Below are positions 18,234 through 27,655 of a stretch of 64,000 nt of DNA, piece after piece. Within the stretch, counting starts at the first letter, position 1; each line of letters starts with the position of its first letter. The notes beneath the pieces are model-generated. The model was given only the letters and a program-made list of their open reading frames with translations. It was not told where the DNA came from and made no database searches. Position numbers and translations under genes: made by a program. The stretch is from Desulfobacter sp. GTDB taxonomy: Bacteria > Desulfobacterota > Desulfobacteria > Desulfobacterales > Desulfobacteraceae. The DNA is taken from assembly GCA_028768545.1 (NCBI GenBank), contig CP054838.1:1729501-1793500 (forward strand), in the 5' to 3' direction.

Positions 18234-18676
18234 GAGAATCTTGGTTTTCAGTTCCTCTTTTTCCGCTTCGGATATCAGGGCCCGCTGGATCTGGCGTTTG
18301 TCAAAATTGTCCACATCCCCTTCAATCCAGCGGCTCTTGTTTTCGGGAAACAGGGGCGCGCCTTTCAGTTTGCTGGTCCTGCAGCCCACCACCAGCTCAT
18401 CTTCCCGGATAATGACCTGGATATTGTTTAACACATTGGCCAGACCCAGGCTTATCCGGGTCAAGGGATGGGCATCCCAATGGGTTTCCATGGCCTGGGT
18501 CATATACCTTGCCCGCTCCACACAGACTTGCTGGGGGGCATCCAGTATCCGCTGGCGGATCCTGGCCACTCTTGCCGTGTCCGATAAGACAGATGAAATT
18601 TTCATATGATCTGCGCCTTTTGGCCCGGGTTTTGCCCGGGCAGTGAAATGAGTTTAATCCAAAATGAGCGCCCCTG

Positions 18677-19181
18677 CTATTTGATTTTCATATGGCTGAG
18701 CAGGATATGATTTCTGACGGACCTGGGCAGTATCATGTTTAAAAACAGGAAAAAACGGCTCATGAAATCCACCTGGTTGTGGAACTTAAGATTTTTTGTT
18801 TTCGCGCATGGCCGGGATAAAGGCCTGGAACACGGCTGCCGTTCCCATAACATTGATTTCAATGCACTGGGCTGCCTTGGCAAGATCGGTTTCCTCAAAC
18901 GGCCCGAAAAATCCAATGCCGATATTGGAGAGCACGATATCCACCCGGTTGTATTTTTCCATGACCCGGTCCCTGAATGCCAGGATTTTATCCCGGTCCA
19001 GAATGTTGATGGGTTCAAGGAGGTGGTCCCCGCCAATGGCGGTCAGCTCTTTTGAAAGGGAGTCAAGATCTGCCTGGTTCATGTCAAATCCTGCAATGGT
19101 ATCTCCGGATTGGGCCAGCATTTTTGCCACCTGCCTGCCCATGCCCTGGGCCAGACCTGTTATGACGACAACCTGATTCAT
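18677..19181 (-). pseudogene. Short-chain dehydrogenase/reductase with internal deletion
   Basis: The first 131 codons are a normal SDR start: MNQVVVITGLAQGMGRQVAK (cofactor loop TGxxxGxG), FDMNQADLDSL (acidic strand 2 favouring NAD), IVLSNIGIGFFGPFEE and an alpha-4 helix up to FIPAMRENKKS. The catalytic Ser-Tyr-Lys half is absent. Instead another frame resumes a plausible C-terminal tail (FMSRFFLFLNMILPRSVRNHILLSHM) ending at 18677. The gene has therefore lost roughly 100 internal codons together with a frame change. It lies between the broken glycyl radical enzyme and the epimerase, all leftward. Confidence 0.75.
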
Positions 19182-19248
19182 TTGTGCCTCCTTTTTATAA
19201 CGGTGCCGGGCGAAAAGGACGGCGCCCCATGCACCTTATGTTTGCAGA

Positions 19249-20208
19249 TCAATTATGCTTTTTGTACGCCTCCCCCAGTTCTGTCATGGATGCTTCAAAA
19301 TCCGGGTAGGTCAGCTTGAACCCGGTCTCTTTTAATTTAGTATTGTTGACCCGGTAATCCCGGTCCAGGTATTTGACGGCCTCATATTCAAGCTCGGGAA
19401 TTTGATTTTTGAATCCTGAGATGATCCCGTCTGCCCGGGCCGCTGCCCGCACCAGCCAAAGGGGGAGCCTGAGTTTCGGAGGAGATGATCCAAATGTCTG
19501 CGCGGCCAGGGTCAGGGCCCTTCCCAGGGTGGGGCTGGAATCATCGCAGATGTTGAACACCTGGCCTGAACTCTCTTTTTTTTCAGACAGAAAATAAAGG
19601 GCCGCAGCCACATCTTCTGCCCTTACGTTGGCCAGCACCTGTTGGCCTGTGCCCGGGATGGCCGATATGGACGTGGCCCTGGAAAATGCCTTGCCGGCCC
19701 CGTCCGTGCACCTGGGCCCATATACGGTGTAGGGTCTTACGATGATGGCAAAAAGACCTTGTTCCATCCGTTTGAAAATCACATTCTCCCCGTCCCGCTT
19801 GCTTTTTCCGTAATCGTTTTCAGGGTGCCGTTCATGGGTTTCCAAAAAGGGGATGCCGGTATAATACCCGTAAACCGAGGTTGAGGTCACATGGATAAAT
19901 TGTTTGACCCCCTTTTTCAGGGCCAGACCGGTAATGGCTTCCACTCCCTGTACGTTGACCGGGGCCAGTTGCTTATAAGGGGTTGAAAAATTGCAGATGG
20001 CACCCAGGTGAAAGACGCGGTCAACCTTTCCGTCAAACAAAGGCTCAAGAGTGGCAGGATCTGAAAGATCTGCTGCCATATATTCCACGCCTAAATTTTC
20101 AAAAAAGGAAAGGTCTTTTCTGGGCCGGGCCGTTGCCCTGACCCGGACGCCCCGGCTTACCAGATATTCCACCACATGGCTGCCCATAAAGCCTGCAGCC
20201 CCGGTCAC
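19249..20208 (-). CDS. NAD-dependent epimerase/dehydratase (extended SDR)
   Basis: A 319-residue extended SDR. The cofactor loop is TGAAGFMGSHVVEYL, followed by VFHLGAICNFSTPY, catalytic Ser/Thr in HVTSTSVYGYYTG, the YGKSK active site (NDYGKSKRDGE) and RPYTVYGPR. Substrate unknown. The usable start is the GTG at 20208. The likely ancestral start is the ATG at 20247-20249, which overlaps the padR stop (ATGA). Between them an A9 run puts that ATG one base out of frame; A10 would give MKGKKKRTDSGISLVTGAAG. Expression may depend on slippage at this tract or on the GTG. It is coupled to padR. Confidence 0.82.
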   Translation of the reverse strand: MTGAAGFMGSHVVEYLVSRGVRVRATARPRKDLSFFENLGVEYMAADLSDPATLEPLFDGKVDRVFHLGAICNFSTPYKQLAPVNVQGVEAITGLALKKGVKQFIHVTSTSVYGYYTGIPFLETHERHPENDYGKSKRDGENVIFKRMEQGLFAIIVRPYTVYGPRCTDGAGKAFSRATSISAIPGTGQQVLANVRAEDVAAALYFLSEKKESSGQVFNICDDSSPTLGRALTLAAQTFGSSPPKLRLPLWLVRAAARADGIISGFKNQIPELEYEAVKYLDRDYRVNNTKLKETGFKLTYPDFEASMTELGEAYKKHN

Positions 20209-20245
20209 AAGGGAGATCCCCGAATCTGTCCTTTTTTTTTGCCTT

Positions 20246-20776
20246 TCATCGCTTTTGTTCGCTGATTTTTTTCCGGGTTGATTTGAGCCAGCCCAGAAAC
20301 ATGAGATTCATCTCAATGCCCAGTTCAGCCACCTGAGTGACATAGATATCTTTTGACTGCCATTTTTTCTGGTTTTGCCTGCGGGACTCCAGCTGTTTTT
20401 CATAGGAGAGAATCTGCTCGTCAATAAGTTCCAGCGCTCTTTTTGAGTTGCCAAACCCCAAAAAGACAAACCGCATCAAAAAAGGGTCCCGAAGCAGCAT
20501 GCTTTTTTCAGGGGAGGCTGCAAGCCATTCTTGAAAGGCCTCTTTTCCCGCCCGGGTCAGGGTGTACAATTTTTTAGGCGGTCCTTTTTGCCCGTTCTGT
20601 ACGGCCTTGCCCATGGAGACCAGCCCTTCTTGTTCCAGTTTTTTTAAATTGGGGTAGATCTGCCCGAAGTTCACGGACCACATATGGCCGAAATTTTGTT
20701 CAATATGTTCTTTGATGCGGTATCCGTGCATATCCTCGTAGTGCAGCAGGCCGAGAATGGAATATTTTAATGACAT
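20246..20776 (-). CDS. PadR family transcriptional regulator
   Basis: A 176-residue repressor-type protein. The N-terminal winged helix (MSLKYSILGLLHYEDMHGYRIKEHIEQ ... GQIYPNLKKLEQEGLVS ... KKLYTLTRAGKEAFQEWL) is classic PadR, and a C-terminal dimerisation coiled coil follows (ELIDEQILSYEKQLESRRQNQKKW). A perfect inverted repeat 40 bases upstream (20817-20837) is a likely operator, giving autoregulation. The stop codon overlaps the old start of the epimerase gene by ATGA. Ligand unknown. Confidence 0.9.
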   Translation of the reverse strand: MSLKYSILGLLHYEDMHGYRIKEHIEQNFGHMWSVNFGQIYPNLKKLEQEGLVSMGKAVQNGQKGPPKKLYTLTRAGKEAFQEWLAASPEKSMLLRDPFLMRFVFLGFGNSKRALELIDEQILSYEKQLESRRQNQKKWQSKDIYVTQVAELGIEMNLMFLGWLKSTRKKISEQKR

Positions 20777-20816
20777 GGTATCTTCTCCGATGACGTCTTA
20801 GGCTATGTATAATTTT

Positions 20817-20837
20817 AATATATAGAAAGTATATATT
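20817..20837. promoter_or_regulatory. Candidate PadR operator
   Basis: A perfect 8-bp inverted repeat AATATATA-GAAAG-TATATATT just upstream of padR, also facing the chemoreceptor gene. AT-rich palindromes near the gene's own promoter are the usual PadR targets. Sequence evidence only. Confidence 0.5.
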
Positions 20838-21081
20838 GCAGGAAATCTGGTAGGTCAAGCAAAAAGATTAAATTTTCGGATAATGATAACTTGATTTTGC
20901 AATCACCCCCACTTGACATGGGGATGAAATGGCAAGTATGATTGCCCGCACATTAAAATAGACGGTATTTAAAAATATGGAGCTATAAAATATGTCTGCT
21001 CATGATCATTCTGCCTAGGGCCTCGTAAAATGGTTTCAAGCTCTTGAGATAAAGCAAAAGTTCACCCTTATATTCTGGATT

Positions 21082-22581
21082 TTGGTCTGCATGTTTACCT
21101 TGGTCTGCCTGGCCGGCTTGAGCCTGAATATCGGTTCTTCCTGGCTGGTTTTTTTAATCATCTGGGTATTGACCTGTCTTATCATTCGGGCGCTTTTGGT
21201 CTTTGCCGGTAATCAGATCGCTTTGGACATGGAAAATTTAAACACGGTTTCGGCCAGGATTGCCAAGGGAGATCTGAGGCTCGTACAAGGGGCTGATGTA
21301 AAAGATCCGGTTTTGAGCAGGGTTGTTTCAGATCTTGAGAATATCAGCCAGCTTATGACCCAGGCCGTGACCCTGGTTGACCAGAGCAGCCGCCAGCTTG
21401 TTCTCTCTTCAAGCCATGTGGATTCCATTTCCCTTGAGATATCCCAGGCCAACACAAAAGAGAGGGAAACTAGCGAACAGGTGATCCAGGCCACAGAACA
21501 GCTTCAAAATATTTCAAAGACGGTGGCAGAACATGTGGACAAGACGATGGTCACCGTGGGCCAGGCCCGGGAAAATGCCCTTGAAGGATTTACCATTGTC
21601 AGCCAGAACATTAATGACCTGGCAGATACGGGCACTAGTGTCCACAAGACAGCCCAGGAGATGGTGGCTTTAAAAAATATTATCGGAAGGATTCAGTCCA
21701 TTGCCGGAACCATCCGGGATATTGCCGACCAGACCAACCTTTTGGGGCTCAATGCCAGGATTGAATCGGCAAGGGCAGGGGAGGCGGGCAAAGGCTTTGC
21801 CGTTGTGGCCAACGAGATTGTCGATCTTGCAGGGCAGACAGAAACCGAAACAGGCGGCATCGGCCAGGTGATCTCTCAGGTGATCGGCCAGGTGGATCAG
21901 TCCGTGGATTCCATGGAACAGGTGGTGACCAAGGTTAAAAATTCCCAGGACCAGTTCCAAACCTCGGTAGAGGCATTTGGATTAATAAAGGAAGATGTGG
22001 AGCGGACCATTGAAAATGCAGAGCATATCCAAGCCTATAATAAGGATCAGGCGGACCAGCTTACGCTTTTGCATGAACGTCTCAATGCCCTTTTAGAGGT
22101 CTTTGCCGTGAGTATCCAAAAATCAGCCTCCACATCCATGGTGGCCCGGGATCTTGTGGAGACATCTGAAAAACTCAACCAGATGATTGACCAATTTAAA
22201 CTGGACCCGCCCAAGCCCCCCCAGCGCTCGGACAGGGAATTGCGGCGGGAGCCCCGGATTAAAAATCATCTTAAGGTGAGCATGTACCAAGACAACCGTG
22301 TGGTTGAAGGGTTTACAGATAATTTGAGCATGACAGGTCTCATGGTCAAGTGCGGGGAAGCCCTTGACCGGGACAGGGATATCCGGGTGGTGATGCAGCT
22401 GCCCCGGGAGATTTTTAATATGGAAAAAGATCAGCTTGAAATGACGGCTGTGGTGCTTCGGGAAAATCAGAAAAACCATGATTTTTATTTTGGGATGCAG
22501 TTTGTCAATATGACAGCTTCGGTACACAAAGATCTTTCTCGGGTCTTTGAATATTTTCAAAAATCTGTTGAATATGCATAA
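21082..22581 (+). CDS. Methyl-accepting chemotaxis protein with C-terminal PilZ domain (5' end interrupted by TAG)
   Basis: An inner-membrane chemoreceptor. Two hydrophobic segments near the N-terminus have almost no periplasmic loop. The long cytoplasmic helical domain has the signalling hairpin tip ([36 protein letters not shown]). From about residue 385 a PilZ domain shows the c-di-GMP motifs RREPR and DNLSMTG. The natural start is probably the ATG at 20992, after GGAG, but the ninth codon is TAG (21016-21018). The intact frame starts at 21082 inside the first membrane helix, so function is doubtful unless the TAG is read through. No other chemotaxis gene is near. Confidence 0.82.
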   Translation: MVCMFTLVCLAGLSLNIGSSWLVFLIIWVLTCLIIRALLVFAGNQIALDMENLNTVSARIAKGDLRLVQGADVKDPVLSRVVSDLENISQLMTQAVTLVDQSSRQLVLSSSHVDSISLEISQANTKERETSEQVIQATEQLQNISKTVAEHVDKTMVTVGQARENALEGFTIVSQNINDLADTGTSVHKTAQEMVALKNIIGRIQSIAGTIRDIADQTNLLGLNARIESARAGEAGKGFAVVANEIVDLAGQTETETGGIGQVISQVIGQVDQSVDSMEQVVTKVKNSQDQFQTSVEAFGLIKEDVERTIENAEHIQAYNKDQADQLTLLHERLNALLEVFAVSIQKSASTSMVARDLVETSEKLNQMIDQFKLDPPKPPQRSDRELRREPRIKNHLKVSMYQDNRVVEGFTDNLSMTGLMVKCGEALDRDRDIRVVMQLPREIFNMEKDQLEMTAVVLRENQKNHDFYFGMQFVNMTASVHKDLSRVFEYFQKSVEYA

Positions 22582-22782
22582 TACCAAAATCCATTGTCTT
22601 TTTTTATAACCGGCGATATTGGGGCCTGGCCGCAAGCTGTTTCATCACAGGGCTATGGCGTATAAATTTGGGTTTTGATCCGGCAGGCGCAGGTTCTTTG
22701 ATTGACAAATTCGTTAAAAATATATAATAATTTCGTCCTTTTATAACAGGGCTGACTGCTCTTTTTTTAATGGGGAGAACCC

Positions 22783-24330
22783 GTGGGTATTGTTGATAAA
22801 AAAAATCTGGAAGACGAGAAAAAAATATTAGAGGCGGTCCAAGGCTGTATTCCTTTGCTGGAAATGCTTGCAGAGTGTTCGGAAATTCTGGCAGCTCTGC
22901 CTGAGGATCAGCGAATTGCGTTGATCCGGGCGTCCGGGCGGATATCCAGGCCAAGCAAGCAGGAGATCAAAAAGAGAAATAAGGAAAAAAAGCGGCAAAA
23001 ACGCTTGGCCATAGTGGAAAAAGAACGGCGGTTAAGGGCAAAAACCGGAATCAGAAAGGCCAGAACCAAGACGGTCTTTACTGCCCCAGGGCAGATTGCC
23101 TATTCAGGCCAGGCAAGCCCCGGTGAAAATCAAAAACTTGAAACACCGCGCAATTGCTACGTGTGCAAGGCAGAGTTTAAAACCCTTCATCATTTTTACG
23201 ACACCATGTGCCCGGAATGTGCTGAGTTCAACTATCAGAAACGGTTCCAGACCGCGTCTTTAAAGGGGCAGGTGGCCCTGATCACAGGATCCAGGCTCAA
23301 GATCGGCTACCAGGCCACCTTGATGATGCTCAAAGCAGGCGCCCGGGTGATCGCCTCCACCCGGTTTCCCAAGGATTCTGCCCTGAGGTTTGCCCGGGAA
23401 CCGGATTTCGGTGACTGGGGCCACAGGCTCCAGATCTACGGGCTTGATCTTCGCCATACCCCCAGTGTGGAGCTGTTTTGCGATTATATAGAACAGACCT
23501 ACGGGCAGATGGATATCCTGATCAACAATGCGGCCCAGACCGTCAGACGTCCCCCTGGATTTTATGCCTACCTCATGGAAAATGAGGGGAAGAAGACCGG
23601 GCAGCTGCCCGCAAAGGCCAGGGGGCTTTTAGACCATTACGCCTCGTGCATTTCAGACCTGGGACCGGGTACAGGTCAAAAGGCGCTGCCCGTGACCTGG
23701 GACGGCAGGACCCCCGGGATCGGGCTGAGCAGTTCGGCCATGCTTTCCCAGATCCCCTATGCCTATGATCACTCTCTGGATTTGCCCCAAGTATTTCCCA
23801 CGGCAAAACTGGATGCCGATCTTCAGCAGGTGGATCTTCGCAAGACCAACTCCTGGCGCCTGAGATTAGGAGAGATCCAGACCGCTGAAATGCTGGAGAT
23901 TCAGCTGGTCAATGCCGTGGCGCCCTTTGTCCTGTGCAACCGCATGGCCGAGTTGATGAAAAAAGAGATGACCGGGCAAAAGCATATTGTCAATGTTTCA
24001 GCCATGGAGGGCAAGTTTCTGAGGTTCAAGAAAGGCAGCCGCCATCCCCATACCAATATGGCCAAGGCCGCCTTGAACATGCTGACCCATACCTCGGCCA
24101 GCGACCTTGCCAAATACGGGATTTACATGAATGCCGTGGACACGGGCTGGGTCACGGATGAGGACCCGGCGGTGCTTGCCGATCAAAAAAGAAAAATTCA
24201 TGATTTTCAGCCCCCCTTAGATATTGTGGACGGGGCGGCCAGGGTCTGTGATCCTTTTTTCCACGGCATTCGCACAGGCGAGCATTGGTGCGGTAAATTT
24301 TTAAAGGATTATTTTCCCATTGACTGGTAG
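22783..24330 (+). CDS. Zinc-ribbon plus short-chain dehydrogenase/reductase fusion
   Basis: A 515-residue protein. Residues 1-120 are a charged, Lys/Arg-rich helical region. Cys125, Cys128, Cys143 and Cys146 (CYVC...CPEC) form a zinc-ribbon. From about 160 there is an SDR domain with [10 protein letters not shown], an [12 protein letters not shown] segment, and NVSAMEGKF around the catalytic Ser. The usual YxxxK is replaced by TNMAK ([13 protein letters not shown]), so the catalytic Tyr is missing. A long insertion follows NNAA. The GTG start follows GGGGAG. The family is related to large SDR proteins also found in eukaryotes. The reaction is unknown. Confidence 0.85.
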   Translation: MGIVDKKNLEDEKKILEAVQGCIPLLEMLAECSEILAALPEDQRIALIRASGRISRPSKQEIKKRNKEKKRQKRLAIVEKERRLRAKTGIRKARTKTVFTAPGQIAYSGQASPGENQKLETPRNCYVCKAEFKTLHHFYDTMCPECAEFNYQKRFQTASLKGQVALITGSRLKIGYQATLMMLKAGARVIASTRFPKDSALRFAREPDFGDWGHRLQIYGLDLRHTPSVELFCDYIEQTYGQMDILINNAAQTVRRPPGFYAYLMENEGKKTGQLPAKARGLLDHYASCISDLGPGTGQKALPVTWDGRTPGIGLSSSAMLSQIPYAYDHSLDLPQVFPTAKLDADLQQVDLRKTNSWRLRLGEIQTAEMLEIQLVNAVAPFVLCNRMAELMKKEMTGQKHIVNVSAMEGKFLRFKKGSRHPHTNMAKAALNMLTHTSASDLAKYGIYMNAVDTGWVTDEDPAVLADQKRKIHDFQPPLDIVDGAARVCDPFFHGIRTGEHWCGKFLKDYFPIDW

Positions 24331-24392
24331 GTCCTGGTTAATTCAGCCGTTTTTTTAAACTGCCGGGTTTGAGAAAAAAGGACAGGGGCCTT

Positions 24393-25664
24393 TTAAGGGC
24401 AAAAGTCAATTTTGACTTGTCCCTGGCCTGACTCCACCCGGGCAAAGGATTCTGTTGTTTGACTGATGATTTTTCCCTTGCGGATAACAAAAAGTCTGAC
24501 AGGTCTCAGCCGGATGGCCTCAAGCTTGGATCTGGCCTGGAGGATGATCATGTCTGCATTACAGCCTTTTTTCATCCCGTATCCCTCAAGGTTCAAGGTT
24601 CGGGCCCCGTTCAAGGTTACGGCGTCAAACAACGATTCCTGCTGGCCAATTCCGGTCATGTGAAGGGCATGGGCCCCCATGTGGGCGGCATCCAGCATAT
24701 CGTGGGTCCCCATGGGATACCAGTGATCCATGACATCATCATGTCCCAGGGAGACGTTGATTTTATTGGCCATGAGTTCTGGCACCCGGGCAAGTCCCCT
24801 TCGTTTGGGGTAGGTGTCCTGGCGGCCCTGGAGGTTCATGTTGACCAGGGGGTTGCAGATGCAGGAAATCTTAGCCTGGGCCATGAGGGGCAACAGCTTG
24901 GTCACATAATAGTTGTCCATGGAATGCATGGAGGTGAGATGGGAGCCTGCCACCCGGCCTTCCATGCCCAGACGAATGGTTTCAAAGGCCAGATCTTCAA
25001 TGTGGCGGGAGAGAGGATCGTCTGATTCGTCACAATGCATATCCACCATCATTCTCCTTTGTTCTGCCAGTTCGCACAATAGCCGGACGGATTTTCGGCC
25101 AAGCGCCATGGTCGGTTCAAAATGGGGGATCCCCCCGACGAGATCCAGGCCTTTGTCCAAAGCCCTGACCAAATTGTTCATCCCCTCTTTGTGTCTCATC
25201 ACCCCGTTTTGGGGAAAGGCCACCAGCTGGAGATCCACCAGGGGGGCCATTTCTTTTTTCAGTTCAACAAGGGCTTCTACCGCCATGAGCGAAGGATCCG
25301 AGGTGTCCACATGGCTGCGGACGGCAAGGTTGCCCTTGGCAATGGACCAGAAGAGCAGTTTTTTTGCCCGGGCCTTGATCTCTTCAAAGGTGAGGTCAGG
25401 TTTGAGTTCTGACCAGATCTGAATGCCTTCCAGCAGGGTGCCGCTGAGGTTGAACCTGGGTTTTCCCATGGTCAGGCTGGTATCCAGGTGGACATGGCTG
25501 TCCACAAAGGGGGGGCTTACCAGGTATCCTCTGGCATCAATGGTTTCTAAGGCTTCTCCTTGAATATGAAGACAAAGTTCCGTGATTTTGCCTTGGCTGC
25601 ACCCGATCTGCATCAGGTCTTTGTGCCCGTGTATGCGAGCATTTTTTATTTTTAAATCCAGCAT
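24393..25664 (-). CDS. Cytosine deaminase-like amidohydrolase
   Basis: A 423-residue metal-dependent amidohydrolase, expected to deaminate a pyrimidine or related ring. Metal and catalytic motifs follow the CodA pattern: DSHVHLDTSLT (HxH), VDMHCDESDDP with the catalytic Glu, GSHLTSMHS (His), and LGHDDVMDHWYPMGTHDMLD, very close to E. coli CodA's GHDDVFDPWYPLGT. The C-terminus NGARTLNLEGYGMKKGCNADMIIL is also CodA-like. The ATG at 25664 follows AGGAGAACG one base after the upstream permease stop (TGATATG). It is the last gene of a BMP-type ABC importer operon, so it probably processes the imported compound. Isocytosine or ammelide-type deamination is possible. Confidence 0.85.
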   Translation of the reverse strand: MLDLKIKNARIHGHKDLMQIGCSQGKITELCLHIQGEALETIDARGYLVSPPFVDSHVHLDTSLTMGKPRFNLSGTLLEGIQIWSELKPDLTFEEIKARAKKLLFWSIAKGNLAVRSHVDTSDPSLMAVEALVELKKEMAPLVDLQLVAFPQNGVMRHKEGMNNLVRALDKGLDLVGGIPHFEPTMALGRKSVRLLCELAEQRRMMVDMHCDESDDPLSRHIEDLAFETIRLGMEGRVAGSHLTSMHSMDNYYVTKLLPLMAQAKISCICNPLVNMNLQGRQDTYPKRRGLARVPELMANKINVSLGHDDVMDHWYPMGTHDMLDAAHMGAHALHMTGIGQQESLFDAVTLNGARTLNLEGYGMKKGCNADMIILQARSKLEAIRLRPVRLFVIRKGKIISQTTESFARVESGQGQVKIDFCP

Positions 25665-25665
25665 A

Positions 25666-26607
25666 TCATCGTTCTCCTTTTCTAAAGGGGATGAGCAGGG
25701 CCTTGGGATAGGCCGCCTTTCTGGACATGACAATCAGGGCAACAATGGAAAAGATATAGGGAAGCATCAGGTAAAACTGGTAGGGAATGGCCATGCCGGC
25801 CTGCTGCTGCACCCGCATCTGAAGCGCATCAAAGGCGGCAAACAAAAGGCATCCCCAAAGGGCTTTGTAGGGCTTCCATGAGGAAAATACCACCAGGGCA
25901 ATGCAGATCCATCCCCTGCCGTTGACCATGCCGATATAATAGGCATCAAAGGCAGACAGGGTTAAAAAAGCCCCGCCCACGGCCATCATGGCAGAGCCTG
26001 CACATACGGCAAGGGTTCTCAGCCCAAAGACACTCAGACCCTGGGCCTCAACAGCCATGGGGTTTTCCCCGACCATGCAGATGGCAAGCCCCAGGGGGGT
26101 TTTGTACAGAACATAGGCCACCCCGACCACGGCTGCCAATGCCAGCAGGGTCAGCGCGGTCTGGGAAAAGAGGACCTCACCTAAAAAGGGAAATCCGCTT
26201 AAAAACGGGATATCCAGAGATTGAAACGGGACGATTTTAGGCGGGGTGGTGGCCTTGGGTAAAAGCATGCGGAATACAAAGGCCGACAGGCTGGAGCCCA
26301 GCATGGTAATGCCAAGGCCTGTGACATGCTGGCTAAGCCCGAGGTAAACGGAAAAAACAGAGTGTAAAAGGCCCAGGGTCATGCCCACACAGGCGGCAAA
26401 CCCAATGCCTCCCCAGAGGCTGCCTCCTAAAAATACCCACATCCATCCCCCCATGCATCCGGCGGCCATAATGCCTTCAATGCCGAGATTGAGAACCCCT
26501 GCCCGTTCGCAGATTAGCTCTCCCAAGGTGCCGAAGATCAAAGGGGTGGCCATTCTGACCATGGCCACCCAGAATCCGGTTTCAAGGAAAAAATTTACAA
26601 TGTCCAT
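25666..26607 (-). CDS. ABC transporter permease, BMP/nucleoside type (second permease)
   Basis: A 313-residue inner-membrane permease with about eight to nine hydrophobic helices. The ERAGVLNLGIEGIMAAGC segment is typical of nucleoside/BMP-type permeases (YufQ/NupQ-like, BPD_transp_2). The ATG at 26607 follows AGGAGGAG, with one base after the stop of the upstream permease; a longer start at 26691 would overlap it. It partners with the next gene to form the translocation pore. Confidence 0.92.
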   Translation of the reverse strand: MDIVNFFLETGFWVAMVRMATPLIFGTLGELICERAGVLNLGIEGIMAAGCMGGWMWVFLGGSLWGGIGFAACVGMTLGLLHSVFSVYLGLSQHVTGLGITMLGSSLSAFVFRMLLPKATTPPKIVPFQSLDIPFLSGFPFLGEVLFSQTALTLLALAAVVGVAYVLYKTPLGLAICMVGENPMAVEAQGLSVFGLRTLAVCAGSAMMAVGGAFLTLSAFDAYYIGMVNGRGWICIALVVFSSWKPYKALWGCLLFAAFDALQMRVQQQAGMAIPYQFYLMLPYIFSIVALIVMSRKAAYPKALLIPFRKGER

Positions 26608-26608
26608 T

Positions 26609-27655
26609 TTATCTCCTCCTGATTCTGTATTTGGTAAAGAAAAGCGCCACAAGCACGGCCAAAAGGGAGACTGCCGTGGTAACGTCTGCAATATAGTTGG
26701 AAATATTGATGGCCCGGCTCATGGAATCCGCCCCGATATATATGGCAGCCACAAACAGGGCGCTGGCCACAACCCCCAAGGGGTGCAGGGCCGCCAGCAT
26801 GGCCACCACAATGCCGGAATATCCGAACCCGGCAGAAAGATCTGTGGTCAGATATCCTTTGACCCCTAAAAGTTCGCTTACCCCTGCCATGGCGGCAAGC
26901 CCGCCTGAAATCATGGCGGTACGGACAATGGCGCTGGTCACGGGCATGCCGGCAAACCGGGAGGCCTTAAGGTTGGCCCCTGCGGCCCGGATTTCAAATC
27001 CCCATACGGTCCGTTCCATAAAGAGCCAGACGAGAACAGCCGTGGCCACGGCCAGAACAAATCCCAAATGGAGCCGTGTCTTTGAAAGGATCACAGGGAG
27101 AAGGGCTGAATCGATCACTGGCTCGGACTGGGGCCATCCCATGGACATGGGGTCTTTCCAGGGCCCAAAGACCAGCCAGTTGACAAAGAGCAGGACCACA
27201 AAGTTTAACAGCAGGGTGGTGACCACCTCATCCACCTTGAGATGGGTTTTGAGCAGGGTGGGGATCAAGAGAAACAATCCCCCTGCTAGGGCACCTGCCG
27301 TAAATAAATAGGGGATCATTACCCAGGCGGGCCAGGCCCCTTTTGTGCCTAAGAGTACGGCCATGCAGGCCCCGATATAAAATTGGCCTTCACCGCCGAT
27401 ATTCCAGAGTTTGGCCCTGAAGGCCACGGCTGCGGCAAGTCCTGTGAAAATTAAGGGGGTGGCCCGGGTCAGGATTTCAGTGATGGCAAATTTGGATCCC
27501 ATGGCCCCTTGAACCATTAAAATCCATCCGTTCACCGGAGAGGCGCCGCCCCAGAGGATGAGAACCGAACAGACCGCCATGGCAGCGCCGATGGCCAGGA
27601 TCAGGGCAGCAATAAGACCTGGGATGGACTGGGTTTCCCTGGGTTCAATCCGCAT
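26609..27655 (-). CDS. ABC transporter permease, BMP/nucleoside type (first permease)
   Basis: A 348-residue multi-spanning permease. It contains FRAKLWNIGGEGQFYIGA, the YufP/NupP-type signature shared with its partner, and VDEVVTTLLLNFVVLLFVNW. It overlaps the 3' end of the ATPase gene by 11 bases, indicating translational coupling in the operon BMP - ATPase - permease - permease - deaminase. Confidence 0.92.
   Translation of the reverse strand: MRIEPRETQSIPGLIAALILAIGAAMAVCSVLILWGGASPVNGWILMVQGAMGSKFAITEILTRATPLIFTGLAAAVAFRAKLWNIGGEGQFYIGACMAVLLGTKGAWPAWVMIPYLFTAGALAGGLFLLIPTLLKTHLKVDEVVTTLLLNFVVLLFVNWLVFGPWKDPMSMGWPQSEPVIDSALLPVILSKTRLHLGFVLAVATAVLVWLFMERTVWGFEIRAAGANLKASRFAGMPVTSAIVRTAMISGGLAAMAGVSELLGVKGYLTTDLSAGFGYSGIVVAMLAALHPLGVVASALFVAAIYIGADSMSRAINISNYIADVTTAVSLLAVLVALFFTKYRIRRR

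Larger units (their letters stand above)
15303..18605 (-). pseudogene. Glycyl radical enzyme (GCxEP dehydratase/lyase type), inactivated three ways
   Basis: The N-terminal part is encoded at 18605-18234 (MKISSVLSDTARVARIRQRI... KLKGAPLFPENKSRWIE). The remainder runs from 16782 down to 15303 once the IS256 copy (16783-18233) and one TSD are removed; the join reads LKTKILPFWKGRSVEDCFEK in frame. The core keeps the active-site Cys motif RDYGVVGCLEPN. GCxEP is typical of glycerol/choline/diol lyases, in contrast to CC of pyruvate formate-lyase. A TGA at 16172-16174 interrupts the frame after KVNEI. The C-terminus, with the essential glycyl radical motif, is removed by the ISKra4-like element. No activase gene is adjacent. 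Substrate unknown. Confidence 0.85.

Noticed and set aside
20992..21081. TAG in the chemoreceptor gene as pyrrolysine
   Set aside because: Pyrrolysine occurs in some anaerobes, but the TAG is in a poorly conserved leader, and TAA and TGA stops of similar kind break other genes here. Nonsense mutation is more economical. The presence of pyl genes could not be checked.
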